A stretch of 36,178 bases of DNA, taken from Burkholderiales bacterium (lineage in GTDB: Bacteria > Pseudomonadota > Gammaproteobacteria > Burkholderiales > Casimicrobiaceae). The DNA lies in the NCBI GenBank assembly GCA_017989135.1, contig JAGNQL010000010.1, forward strand, positions 1 to 36,178, read 5' to 3'. Of the stretch, positions 19,089-26,649 are shown one piece after another (the stretch's first letter is position 1; each line of letters opens with the position of its first letter). The notes beneath the pieces are model-generated. The model searched no databases. It had not been told where the DNA came from and saw only the letters and a program-made list of their open reading frames with translations. A program made the position numbers and the translations under genes.

Positions 19089-20936
19089 TTACGCGTTCTG
19101 TAAAGCCTCGACGCACTGTTGCAACTGTTTCCAGGCGGGCGTGCTGCGTTCGCTTGGGTGCACGGCAGCGAGTAAGCGCGACACGTCCAACCCGCGCTCA
19201 AAAACGCGTGTCATGGTGAGTTCCGCTGCGGCGTAGCAATTCGCCTGCAAGGCATCTTGCAACATGCGCTGGCTCGCGAGCGTGACGCGCCCGCGATAGT
19301 GCGATGCGCGATGCCTTGCCCAGTCGTCTTCGATACTCAGCAAACAATCACCGCGATAGAGATCGAATAATCGATTGATGTATTGCAGGCGCGTCGTTTC
19401 ACTGAGCGCAGCCAAACGCTCCGGCATGCCGTCAAGATGCGCCTCAAACGCTGCGACATCCGTCCAAACGCGATACGCATTGAGATGTAGCCAACCACCG
19501 CGCCGCTCAATCAAATCAGCTTCGTCATACAACCGTCGCAAGCGCAGCAAGGTGACGCTTAACGCGTTCTCTGCCAGATCGCCATCTTGACCTGGCCACA
19601 GCGCGTCGGCCGCCACAGCGACTGGCAATCCTTGCGCCCCAGACGCCGCCACTAACATCAGTAAGCTCAGCGGCTTATTCGATGCACGACTCGCGCTCTT
19701 TCCTTCGGGCGCTTGGCCATTACTGCGAAACCCGCCAAAGCAGCGCAACGTAAGCGCCCAAGGCCAATGCTCATCGGCCCATTTCGGTGGTGGCACCGGA
19801 AATTGCAATAACGACGCGCGCACGAAATCAGCTTCAATATTCTCGCGCATGGCAAGCGCACCAATGATCGCTCGGGCGGCAGGTACCGTAAACCAAAAAT
19901 TGGGTTGTGAACGTCGTCGACACATCGCTAAACTGGTCAATAGATTTTCACGCAAAGCGGACGTAGAGGACGGATCGTGTTGATGCGCTTGCAGCGCGCG
20001 ACAGAACGCGGCGTTGCCCTTGTACACGTCAGCATGCGTTGTATGCGCTTGCTGCACGCATGCCTCATAGGTATGCGCCGCCTTTTCGTACTGACTAGAT
20101 GCCCCGTAAGCCCGTGCCTCCAGCATGCGAAACACGGTCGCGATGCTGGGCGGACAATCAGCGGCCTCCAAGTCGCGCAACATATGTTTCACATGAACCT
20201 GTGCGCGCTCCGAATCGCCGGTGAGGCATGCGAGGCTAATCACTTGGCCATTAAAAGTTGCACGATCCATCGGACGTTTCGGGTGCATGACCGCCAGCAT
20301 CCCCCGCTGCGCCTTCTCGGCGCCTGACACGTCTTGTCGCGCGATGCTTTGTTCGCCATTCCAACGCGACCTCCGAAACTGCAAGGCCTGCATGGGGTAT
20401 TTATCAAGGTAGGCCGACATGTTTGCTACAGCCTCAGGAAAGCGCGTTTGGTCTGTCGCGTAAGAATGTTGCGCGCAATCGGCGAGCCACACGCCGCGCA
20501 AGTAGCGCGCGCCAGGTTTATCAAGCGACCAGCCTTCGGCTATCGCGCTCATATTGGCTTTGAGCATTTGTGCGCCAGCCGTATTGCGGGACATTTGCAG
20601 CCACGGCAACAATGCAGCCGCAGCTAGCGACGTTTGCACTGGATCTGACGACAGCGCAGCTAGCGTCTCCAGACGTTCACCCAATGGTGCAAGAGTTTCA
20701 AACGTATCACCACGAAGCAGTGCCGCCATCACCGCCCCGGTTGCGCGCGCGACTTGCAAGAAGATGTCGTCTGTCGCGTCTAAGCTCGCATCGGCGGCTT
20801 CGAACCGAGCAAGCCAGACACGCCAATCAGTGAACCGAGCCCAGTCGAGCACCATGTAAGCGAGCACATTGGCGCACAGCCCTGCATGTGCTTCGTCATC
20901 GCTACGTGCGCCTGCGTCGAGCGCTTCAGTCGCCAA
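19089..20936 (-). CDS. TPR / winged-helix / BTAD-type transcriptional regulator, 5' end uncertain
   Basis: The 615 aa from the only usable start codon (TTG at 20936) form an N-terminal helical, TPR-like region (about residues 1-370). A winged-helix output domain follows (about 385-490: LTLRCFGGFRSNG, LSLLMLVAASGAQGLPVAVAADALWPGQ, VTLLRLRRLYDEADLIERRGGWLHLN). A C-terminal BTAD-like helical domain follows that. This resembles the C-terminal part of SARP/MalT-like regulators without their ATPase. The frame remains open upstream to a TGA at 21033-21035 and still reads like protein (AWHQIANDIISGEPFEALDLL), but contains no ATG or GTG. A frameshift or an unusual start is likely. It may regulate the divergent kelch gene. 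The target is unknown. Confidence 0.6.
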   Translation of the reverse strand: MATEALDAGARSDDEAHAGLCANVLAYMVLDWARFTDWRVWLARFEAADASLDATDDIFLQVARATGAVMAALLRGDTFETLAPLGERLETLAALSSDPVQTSLAAAALLPWLQMSRNTAGAQMLKANMSAIAEGWSLDKPGARYLRGVWLADCAQHSYATDQTRFPEAVANMSAYLDKYPMQALQFRRSRWNGEQSIARQDVSGAEKAQRGMLAVMHPKRPMDRATFNGQVISLACLTGDSERAQVHVKHMLRDLEAADCPPSIATVFRMLEARAYGASSQYEKAAHTYEACVQQAHTTHADVYKGNAAFCRALQAHQHDPSSTSALRENLLTSLAMCRRRSQPNFWFTVPAARAIIGALAMRENIEADFVRASLLQFPVPPPKWADEHWPWALTLRCFGGFRSNGQAPEGKSASRASNKPLSLLMLVAASGAQGLPVAVAADALWPGQDGDLAENALSVTLLRLRRLYDEADLIERRGGWLHLNAYRVWTDVAAFEAHLDGMPERLAALSETTRLQYINRLFDLYRGDCLLSIEDDWARHRASHYRGRVTLASQRMLQDALQANCYAAAELTMTRVFERGLDVSRLLAAVHPSERSTPAWKQLQQCVEALQNA

Positions 20937-21293
20937 CAGATCCAGCGCTTCAAATGGCTCACCACTGATGATGTCGTTAGCAATCTGATGCCATGCGCGG
21001 GCAGGTGAAATCGAAGCGATGGAAATGGCCAGTCAGTGCGTTGAACGAATGAGTCAGCGGAGGTAGTGCGCGCGTGCAACAAGAGTTGTTGGGCGCGGCG
21101 CTTTGTCACGACTCGAATGCAGGCTAACACGCCCTAGATGATTCGCGTTTGTAATTTAGCTGTATGTGACGCGAGCCTATCCTTTGTAAGAACGAAATTC
21201 GTGTGCATGTTGTGACTGTCGAGTGATCGAAAGATGCTGAGCCAATGCACGTCGCACGTTCTAAATCGATTTGCACCACATTATTAATGCGCC
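20937..21293. other. Region between BTAD regulator and kelch gene
   Basis: The right-hand part (about 21131-21293) is AT-richer than its neighbours and probably carries the divergent promoters. The left part (20937-21032) is an in-frame extension of the regulator, ending at a TGA at 21033-21035. Further out, two other minus-strand frames are open across 21003-21130 and could encode a displaced N-terminus. No copy of the palindromic repeat and no clear operator were seen. Confidence 0.4.
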
Positions 21294-22421
21294 ATGTTGT
21301 TCAATAAAATTTATTCTGCGGCGAACCTGATCTCAACGTTCATGCATGAGCGCTCAGCGGGATCGTCGGGGCCGGCCCCGGAACACGTGCCTTCACCGCC
21401 ATACAACCCGCAGGCCCTTGGTCGCTGGAAGGTCGCCGCACCTCTGGCATGTGCGCGCGTTTTTCACACGGCAACGCTGCTCAACGACGGTTCGGTGCTC
21501 GTCGTGGGCGGTGTAGGCGCAAGCGGGCACCTTTCGAGTGCGGAGCGGTTCCATCCTGAAACACATCGGTGGGAAAGCGCGCGCGCAATGCCGCTGCCGC
21601 GCTATCACCACAGCGCTACGCTCTTGGCGAACGGTTGCGTTCTCGTCACGGGTGGCTTCAACGGCCACTGTATTCGTGAAGCGTTTTTGTACGACACCGA
21701 CGCAGATACATGGCGTGACGCGAACACGATGGTCACCACGCACGGTCTGCATACTGCGACTATGCTGCTCAACGATCATGTGCTCGTTATCGGTGCACAC
21801 GAACACACAGCGCTCGGCGCAAGCGTGGAGCAATACGATCCGTTCGCCGACACATGGACACGCATGTCCGCGCCGATGATGCCGCGCGAACAGCACACTA
21901 CCACGCTACTCAACAACGGTGAACTATTGATGGTCGGCGGCCGTGACGACGCGGGTGCGATTCGTTTGGTGGAGCGCTACAACTGTAGGACCGAGGCTTG
22001 GCAGCCGGCCGATTCACTGCCCACTGCGCGCCTGTGCCACACGACAACCTGTTTGCCCGACGGACGCGTACTTGTTGCGGCGGGCGACGACGGTACAAGC
22101 AATTTTCTCAGTAGTGCCGAGCTCTACGATCCCGCAACGAATTTGTGGCATCTTGCGGGTTGGTTAAATCACCGACGCGAATACTGCACCGCATCGGCGA
22201 TGGGGGATGGCACGCTCTTGCTCGTAGGCGGCGACGGGCCTGACGGCGCACTGGCGTGCGCTGAAACGTTTGATCTGTCGTTGCTGCGCTGCACGGTTGC
22301 CGATGCTGCAATCACACCGCGCTACCTGCACACTGCGACTCGCCTAGCGAACGGCGCAGTGCTTGTCGTGGGCGGTAATGACCGTAAGGGTCCGTTAGCC
22401 AGCGTCGAGATGTTTTGCTAG
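21294..22421 (+). CDS. Kelch-repeat beta-propeller protein
   Basis: The 375-aa product contains seven kelch-like motifs at regular spacing of about 45-50 residues: ARVFHTATLLNDGSVLVVGG, PRYHHSATLLANGCVLVTGG, THGLHTATMLLNDHVLVIGA, PREQHTTTLLNNGELLMVGG, ARLCHTTTCLPDGRVLVAAG, EYCTASAMGDGTLLLVGG and PRYLHTATRLANGAVLVVGG. Each is followed by a W-containing strand. This predicts one complete seven-bladed propeller. No signal peptide is evident; the N-terminus (MLFNKIYSAANLISTFMHERS) is weakly hydrophobic and then low in complexity. No enzymatic motif is visible. It is transcribed divergently from the BTAD regulator and overlaps the ankyrin gene stop by 3 nt, tail to tail. Confidence 0.75.
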   Translation: MLFNKIYSAANLISTFMHERSAGSSGPAPEHVPSPPYNPQALGRWKVAAPLACARVFHTATLLNDGSVLVVGGVGASGHLSSAERFHPETHRWESARAMPLPRYHHSATLLANGCVLVTGGFNGHCIREAFLYDTDADTWRDANTMVTTHGLHTATMLLNDHVLVIGAHEHTALGASVEQYDPFADTWTRMSAPMMPREQHTTTLLNNGELLMVGGRDDAGAIRLVERYNCRTEAWQPADSLPTARLCHTTTCLPDGRVLVAAGDDGTSNFLSSAELYDPATNLWHLAGWLNHRREYCTASAMGDGTLLLVGGDGPDGALACAETFDLSLLRCTVADAAITPRYLHTATRLANGAVLVVGGNDRKGPLASVEMFC

Positions 22422-23407
22422 CGCACCGTTGGCTTCGCGGCCAATTGCGAACGTAAACGTAGCAGCGTTTCATCCGGCGCGCTCGTCGTAACACGCGCGC
22501 CAATTTCCGCATCTACGAACGACGCGGCGGTGCGTTGATCATATTTGCTATACGTCTTGCTCACGTTCACACCGCGCTCAATCAGCAAAGACAGCAAATC
22601 CCAGCGCTTATCCATCGCAAGCCACACCGAGAACGGCGTGCTTCCCCACAAAACATCAAAGTTCACCTTGCGTTCGGCCAGCAATTGCAGGCTGCTCAGC
22701 GTCATCGTGCTGCTGGCACCAAAAATTAGCGGCGCGCCGCTGTTATCGAACGCGTTGGGGTCTGCGCCCGCATCTAGTAACGCCTTCACGACGGCGTCGT
22801 CTTTTTTCATCAGGGCAATCAACAGCACGGGGTTGACCTCAGACACGACAGACGCGTTGTGCACGCGATTTGGATTCGCGCCCAACTTGAGCAATGCCGT
22901 TACAACGTGCCGACGCGCGTCGTCGAATTCCAAATTCACAGCGAGCCACAACAACGTCACGCCCGCCTCTCCCGTGGTGTTGATATCGACACGGCTCGAT
23001 GACTTTTCTAATTCCGGCACGTCGGACCGCATCACCGCTTCGGCCAGCACTTCCATCGTCCGATCCGCGAAATAGCCGCGTCCTAACGCGCGCTGTTGCG
23101 CTTGATGCGCTTCGAAATAATTGCTGGCTTGGAGACCGCCAACAATCAGCGCCGGACTGGCCGCGAACAACAGTGCAAGAACGCGCAATACGAAAAAGTT
23201 ACCGAATTCAAACAGCAGTATTGCAGCGACAAGCGCTAACGCCGGCAGCGCCAAAAAAATAGTCAAACCCATCGAGAGGCTGCCATCGTGCTGGCCGTGG
23301 TAGTTGTCCGCGAAGAACAAACCGGCCATGACCAACACCGCGAACGCGTCAATGGCGGCGAGGGTCCAAAACGCTAGGTTCAATTTCGGAATGGCTGATA
23401 GGCGCAT
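22418..23407 (-). CDS. Membrane-anchored ankyrin-repeat protein
   Basis: The chosen ATG at 23407 has GGAAG 6 nt upstream. An earlier in-frame ATG at 23458 is possible. The 329-aa product begins with about three hydrophobic helices (LAFWTLAAIDAFAVLVMAGLFF, LTIFLALPALALVAAILLF, FFVLRVLALLFAASPALIVGG). A soluble region with ankyrin-like repeats follows: GVTLLWLAVNLEFDDARR, VVTALLKLGANPNRVHN, VNPVLLIALMKKDDAVVKALLDAGADPNAFDN, LLSLLIERGVNVSK. Such repeats mediate protein binding, and no partner can be named. It is convergent with the kelch gene. Confidence 0.75.
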   Translation of the reverse strand: MRLSAIPKLNLAFWTLAAIDAFAVLVMAGLFFADNYHGQHDGSLSMGLTIFLALPALALVAAILLFEFGNFFVLRVLALLFAASPALIVGGLQASNYFEAHQAQQRALGRGYFADRTMEVLAEAVMRSDVPELEKSSSRVDINTTGEAGVTLLWLAVNLEFDDARRHVVTALLKLGANPNRVHNASVVSEVNPVLLIALMKKDDAVVKALLDAGADPNAFDNSGAPLIFGASSTMTLSSLQLLAERKVNFDVLWGSTPFSVWLAMDKRWDLLSLLIERGVNVSKTYSKYDQRTAASFVDAEIGARVTTSAPDETLLRLRSQLAAKPTVR

Positions 23408-23539
23408 ACACATCTTCCGTAAGCTTGGGCAGGTTTCAACTATGCGCGCGACCGACATACATCTGCATTACAGCGCGCCTTGGTGCAGACGGCGTTAGCG
23501 TGTCCACCTAGAATGGTTGCGCCAACCTAGCGGTTGGTA

Positions 23540-23738
23540 GCGTTCTCAGGGCGGGGTGAAATTCCCCACCGGCGGTATCTTTGGTTGTTTCAAAGGAGCC
23601 CGCGAGCGCCCGACACGGCCCTTGCTCGTGTCGGGGTCAGCAGATCTGGTGAGAAGCCAGAGCCGACGGTTGGGGCACGTACACAAAAAACTTGGTTTAG
23701 GTGTACGTGTCTGAAAGTCCGGATGAAAGAGATCGCGT
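23540..23738 (+). promoter_or_regulatory. FMN riboswitch (RFN element)
   Basis: The conserved RFN blocks occur in order: TCTCAGGGCGGGGTGAAATT with CCCCACCGGCGGTA (about 23545-23577), AGCCCGCGAGCG (about 23598-23609), GGTCAGCAGATCTGGTGAGA (about 23635-23654) with AGCCAGAGCCGACGGT, and AGTCCGGATGAAAGAGA (about 23716-23732). The P1 helix pairs the GCGTTCTC region with GAGATCGCG. RFN elements bind FMN and repress flavin synthesis or transport genes. The variable arm between AGCCCGCGAGCG and GGTCAGCAGATC carries a strong CGACACG/CGTGTCG hairpin. It precedes the lumazine synthase gene by about 85 nt. A small CCAACC/GGTTGG hairpin lies just before it (23522-23537). Confidence 0.96.
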
Positions 23739-23743
23739 GAAAT

Positions 23744-23818
23744 CGGCGTTTGCACGCTTGCGTGCCGACGCCGCGTTTGCGTGCGCCCTGATTCTGGTAA
23801 CCCCTCACTTTGAGAATC
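23744..23818 (+). promoter_or_regulatory. Likely expression platform of the FMN riboswitch
   Basis: Immediately after the aptamer, CGGCGT (23744-23749) and GCACGC (23752-23757) pair with GCGTGC (23760-23765) and ACGCCG (23768-23773), forming one long hairpin with a small internal loop. It has no U-tract, so it is not a classical terminator. Further on, GATTCT (23790-23795) can pair with AGAATC (23813-23818), which covers the probable ribosome-binding region of ribH. This suggests control by blocking translation. The mechanism is inferred from pairing only. Confidence 0.45.
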
Positions 23819-23821
23819 TCC

Positions 23822-24337
23822 ATGAATCAGTCTTCTCAGTTACAGCCAACATCATCGACGGCGGTGCATCCACCTGCACCACGCGTGGCGATCATCGCGT
23901 CGGCGTGGCACCGCGACATCGTCGCGAGCGCCACCGAAGCCATCCGCGCGGAGTTCGCGCGATGTCGAATACCCACTGAAAACACCACGTACATCGAGGT
24001 GCCTGGCGCCTTTGAAATTCCGCTGCACGCAAAACGACTTGCTCAAAGTCGGAGCTTCGACGCCATCATCGCGTGTGGCTTGGTGGTGAACGGCGGCGTG
24101 TATCGGCACGAATTTGTGGCCGCTGCAGTGATTGACGGTTTGATGCGCGTGCAGCTCGATTGCGACGTGCCGGTGTTTTCGGCAGTGCTCACACCGCGCG
24201 ATTTTCACGAACACGACGACCATCACCGCTTCTTCCGCGAACACTTCGTGAAGAAAGGGACGGAGGTGGCGCGCGCCTGTCTTGAAACGCTGGCCAGCCT
24301 TCGCGCGATGGCTGCGCTCACCTTGGCGAAGCGTTAG
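23822..24337 (+). CDS. ribH: 6,7-dimethyl-8-ribityllumazine synthase, type II (RibH2-like)
   Basis: Lumazine synthase condenses 5-amino-6-ribitylamino-uracil with 3,4-dihydroxy-2-butanone 4-phosphate in the penultimate step of riboflavin synthesis. The 171-aa product has PRVAIIASAWHRDIV, YIEVPGAFEIPLHAKRLA, FDAIIACGLVVNGGVYRHEFVAAAVIDGL and VPVFSAVLTPRDFHEHDDHHRFF. The GGVYRHEFV and His-rich HEHDDHHRFF segments are those of type II (decameric, RibH2) enzymes rather than the common icosahedral type. The ATG at 23822 follows the FMN riboswitch. No other rib gene is nearby, so it is a stand-alone, FMN-controlled copy. Confidence 0.9.
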   Translation: MNQSSQLQPTSSTAVHPPAPRVAIIASAWHRDIVASATEAIRAEFARCRIPTENTTYIEVPGAFEIPLHAKRLAQSRSFDAIIACGLVVNGGVYRHEFVAAAVIDGLMRVQLDCDVPVFSAVLTPRDFHEHDDHHRFFREHFVKKGTEVARACLETLASLRAMAALTLAKR

Positions 24338-24385
24338 CGCCTAACTCGTACGCCGGTGACGCGGCGGCACAAGCGCCGCTGCGTC

Positions 24386-24507
24386 TACAACTTTTCGGCT
24401 CTAACGAATGCCTGGTGGTCGTTAGAGCGCATTTTTGGGTAATATCAACTACCTATAAAAATCACCGCAAAGCGCCGCCAGGCAGTGGTTAGACCCAGAA
24501 AGCTATT
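24386..24507. repeat. Palindromic intergenic repeat, copy D (122 bp)
   Basis: This is the clearest copy. It is bounded by TACAACTTT (24386-24394) and AAAGCTATT (24499-24507). Its arms share GG-TCTAAC-A-TGCCTGG-GG in inverted orientation, so the whole element can fold into one long imperfect hairpin. Inside the left arm lies a perfect 10-bp inverted repeat, GCTCTAACGA/TCGTTAGAGC, around an 11-nt loop (24398-24428). GTAATATCAACTAC (24439-24452) matches the central block of copies A and C. It lies in the 304-bp gap between ribH and the YeeE/YedE gene, which holds no other recognised feature. Confidence 0.65.
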
Positions 24508-24641
24508 AATCCAGTGAGCGACTCAGGCGATCCGGGCAAAGGCTCGCCGCTTTGCCACAACCCACGCTAACGCCGATAATCGCGTCGTCGCCGCGCCCGT
24601 GCGACGCTTCTCCGTCCTTCGCTCGCCGCCTTTTCGCAACT

Positions 24642-25742
24642 ATGCCCATCGACATTGCCTCCATCCAGCACACCACCGCGTTTTGGGCGTTCGTGCTTTC
24701 CATGTTTTTCGGCGCGGTCACGCAGCGCAGCAATTACTGCACGATGGGCGCGATTTCGGACGTGGCGAACTTCGGCGATTGGACGCGGGCACGCATGGCG
24801 CTGACCTCCATCGGCGTGGCGATCATCGGCGTCGCCGCGCTCAAAGCGACCGGCACTGTGGACATGGCGAAATCGTTTTACATCGCGCCGAAACTCATTT
24901 GGCTGTCACACATCGTGGGCGGACTGGCGTTCGGATTCGGCATGACACTGGCGTCCGGCTGTGGCAGTAAAACGCTTATCCGCGTGGGCTCCGGCAGCCT
25001 GCGCGCGCTGGTCACGATTTTGGTGATGGGCATTTTCGCGTGGTTCACCTTGCGCGGCATTCTTGGCGTGTTTCGTGTGTGGGCGCTAGACAGTGTGGCG
25101 GTCACGTTGCCAACGACGCAGGACTTGCCTTCGCTCGTGGGCTTGTCGGGCAACGCGGCAAGCATCACAGCGGCGTTGATCGGACTCGCATTGTTGGTGT
25201 TCGCCTTCATCGGTAGAGAATTCCGCGCAGACCGCTGGAACTGGATCGGGGGCATCGTCGTCGGGCTCACCGTGATCGCCGCGTGGTACGTGTCAGGCCG
25301 CATCGGCTTCGTCGCCGAGCATCCAGAAACGTTAGAGGCTGCGTGGGTCGCGACTAATTCCGGGCGGCCGGAATCGTTGTCGTTCACCGCCCCACCCGCG
25401 TACTTGATGGAGCTCTTAGCCTATTGGAGCGACAAGAGTCGCTTCCTAAGTTTCAGTGTCGCGACCGCGTTGGGCGTCGTTACCGGCTCGTTCTTGATGT
25501 CCATCTTCACCAAATCATTTCGCTGGGAAGGCTTCGCGACCACCGAAGATTTGGGCAACCACCTCGCGGGTGCAGCGCTCATGGGCTTTGGTGGGGTCAC
25601 AGCGCTCGGCTGCACTGTAGGGCAAGGCTTGTCGGGCATGTCTACCCTAGCGCTCGGCTCAATCATCACGGTCGCGTTCATCATTGTCGGATGTCGATTG
25701 GCGCTTGCGTATCAAATGTGGCGCCTGGATCGGGCGGGGTAG
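24642..25742 (+). CDS. YeeE/YedE family sulfur-compound transporter
   Basis: The start is taken at the ATG at 24642 (MPIDIASIQ). An in-frame TTG at 24552 would add a Pro/Ser-rich leader unlike the family. The 366-aa product has about nine to ten membrane helices and the family's conserved cysteine motifs: RSNYCTMGA (Cys33), LASGCGSKTL and TALGCTVGQGLSG. In characterised members such cysteines pass thiosulfate through the membrane. The two-half architecture fits a full-length YeeE/YedE. No TusA/SirA partner or DsrE gene is adjacent. The ion carried is inferred, not shown. Confidence 0.85.
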   Translation: MPIDIASIQHTTAFWAFVLSMFFGAVTQRSNYCTMGAISDVANFGDWTRARMALTSIGVAIIGVAALKATGTVDMAKSFYIAPKLIWLSHIVGGLAFGFGMTLASGCGSKTLIRVGSGSLRALVTILVMGIFAWFTLRGILGVFRVWALDSVAVTLPTTQDLPSLVGLSGNAASITAALIGLALLVFAFIGREFRADRWNWIGGIVVGLTVIAAWYVSGRIGFVAEHPETLEAAWVATNSGRPESLSFTAPPAYLMELLAYWSDKSRFLSFSVATALGVVTGSFLMSIFTKSFRWEGFATTEDLGNHLAGAALMGFGGVTALGCTVGQGLSGMSTLALGSIITVAFIIVGCRLALAYQMWRLDRAG

Positions 25743-25824
25743 CTAGACATTCACGATGGTTGGCGCGTTTGGCTGGCGAAATGCGTCCACTACTGAACAA
25801 CGCTAACAGTCAAAGGAGCGCGCA

Positions 25825-26493
25825 ATGAACGTCGTCGTAAAAAACATGATTCCAACAGCATCAAGAGCGAGTTGCGTACTCGTTGCGATGCTCTCGTTTG
25901 CAAGCTTGGCCAGCGCCCAGAACGCGTTCACCAACCGCACCGTTAAGCTGCATGCTGGCCCCGATCGAAACTATCCAACTGTATCGGTGATCGGTCCCGG
26001 CGCGATGGTTTACGTCAACGGATGTTTGCGTAATTTCAACTGGTGCGACGTGCAAGCTGGTCCCGCACGCGGCTGGGCCAACGCGCGTAACCTAAATTAC
26101 ACGTATGGCGGTCGTCCGATGGCTATTTATGGCAACGGTGTGCGCTTCGGATTCCCCGTCGTCGGCTACGCAATGGGGTCGTACTGGGACAATCATTACT
26201 GCGCTCAGCCTTGGTACAACACGCACCGCCACAACTGGCAGCCCAATCGCGCGTACGTCGCGCCTCGCGCGCCGGTGCATCAGCCGCATGCGAATGCTTT
26301 CGCACCCACGCATCGGCCGCAAGTTCACACGCGCCCAGTGCCCGTGCAGCCGCACTTCGCCCCACAGCACCAGCAGCATCAACGCCCGGTCGTTGTGCGG
26401 CAACACGTTGCGCCACACCCACAGTCACAGCGCCAGCAGCCGCAACATTCGCAACGCGCTCACGCCAACGGCCACCTGCAGCATCGCCCGTAA
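25825..26493 (+). CDS. Exported SH3b-domain protein with His/Gln/Pro-rich tail
   Basis: The ATG at 25825 is preceded by AAAGGAG at good spacing. The 222-aa product has a signal peptide ending near SLASAQ and a bacterial SH3-like domain (about residues 33-95: NRTVKLHAGPDRNYPTVSVIGPGAMVYVNGC, WCDVQAGPARGWANARNL), as in proteins that contact peptidoglycan. A Tyr/Gly/Trp-rich segment follows. The last 90 or so residues are rich in His, Gln and Pro (QPHFAPQHQQHQRP, QSQRQQPQHSQRAHANGH). The tail could bind metal or be a flexible wall-spanning region. No catalytic motif was seen. It appears monocistronic. Confidence 0.75.
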   Translation: MNVVVKNMIPTASRASCVLVAMLSFASLASAQNAFTNRTVKLHAGPDRNYPTVSVIGPGAMVYVNGCLRNFNWCDVQAGPARGWANARNLNYTYGGRPMAIYGNGVRFGFPVVGYAMGSYWDNHYCAQPWYNTHRHNWQPNRAYVAPRAPVHQPHANAFAPTHRPQVHTRPVPVQPHFAPQHQQHQRPVVVRQHVAPHPQSQRQQPQHSQRAHANGHLQHRP

Positions 26494-26561
26494 CTGGAAC
26501 AGCGTGTCACGGTAGTACCGCGTTGGTTCGCGACCACTCGGCGTCGCTCGGTTCCGCGCGG

Positions 26562-26583
26562 AGGCGCGGCCTAGGCCGCGCCT
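26562..26583. repeat. Perfect 22-bp GC-rich palindrome
   Basis: The half-site AGGCGCGGCCT is followed directly by its exact reverse complement AGGCCGCGCCT, with no spacer. It lies in the 156-bp gap between the SH3b gene and phhA. No T-run follows on either strand, so it is not a standard intrinsic terminator. It could be a terminator stem lacking a U-tract or a dimeric protein-binding site. No other copy was noticed in the window. Confidence 0.5.
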
Positions 26584-26649
26584 TCCCTCGCTCTGGCAAT
26601 TCCGCGCCCTGCCACGCGTCCGACTTCGCATTTTTATTGCGGCACAAGC

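Noticed and set aside
23522..23537. CCAACC/GGTTGG hairpin before the riboswitch as a terminator of the ankyrin gene
   Set aside because: The ankyrin gene is transcribed leftward away from it, and no T-run follows.
24338..24507. Integron attC site after ribH (GCCTAAC near 24339, GTTAGAC at 24489-24495, paired arms)
   Set aside because: The boxes do not lie at the ends of the conserved 122-bp unit, the other three copies lack them, and there is no integrase, attI or cassette array.
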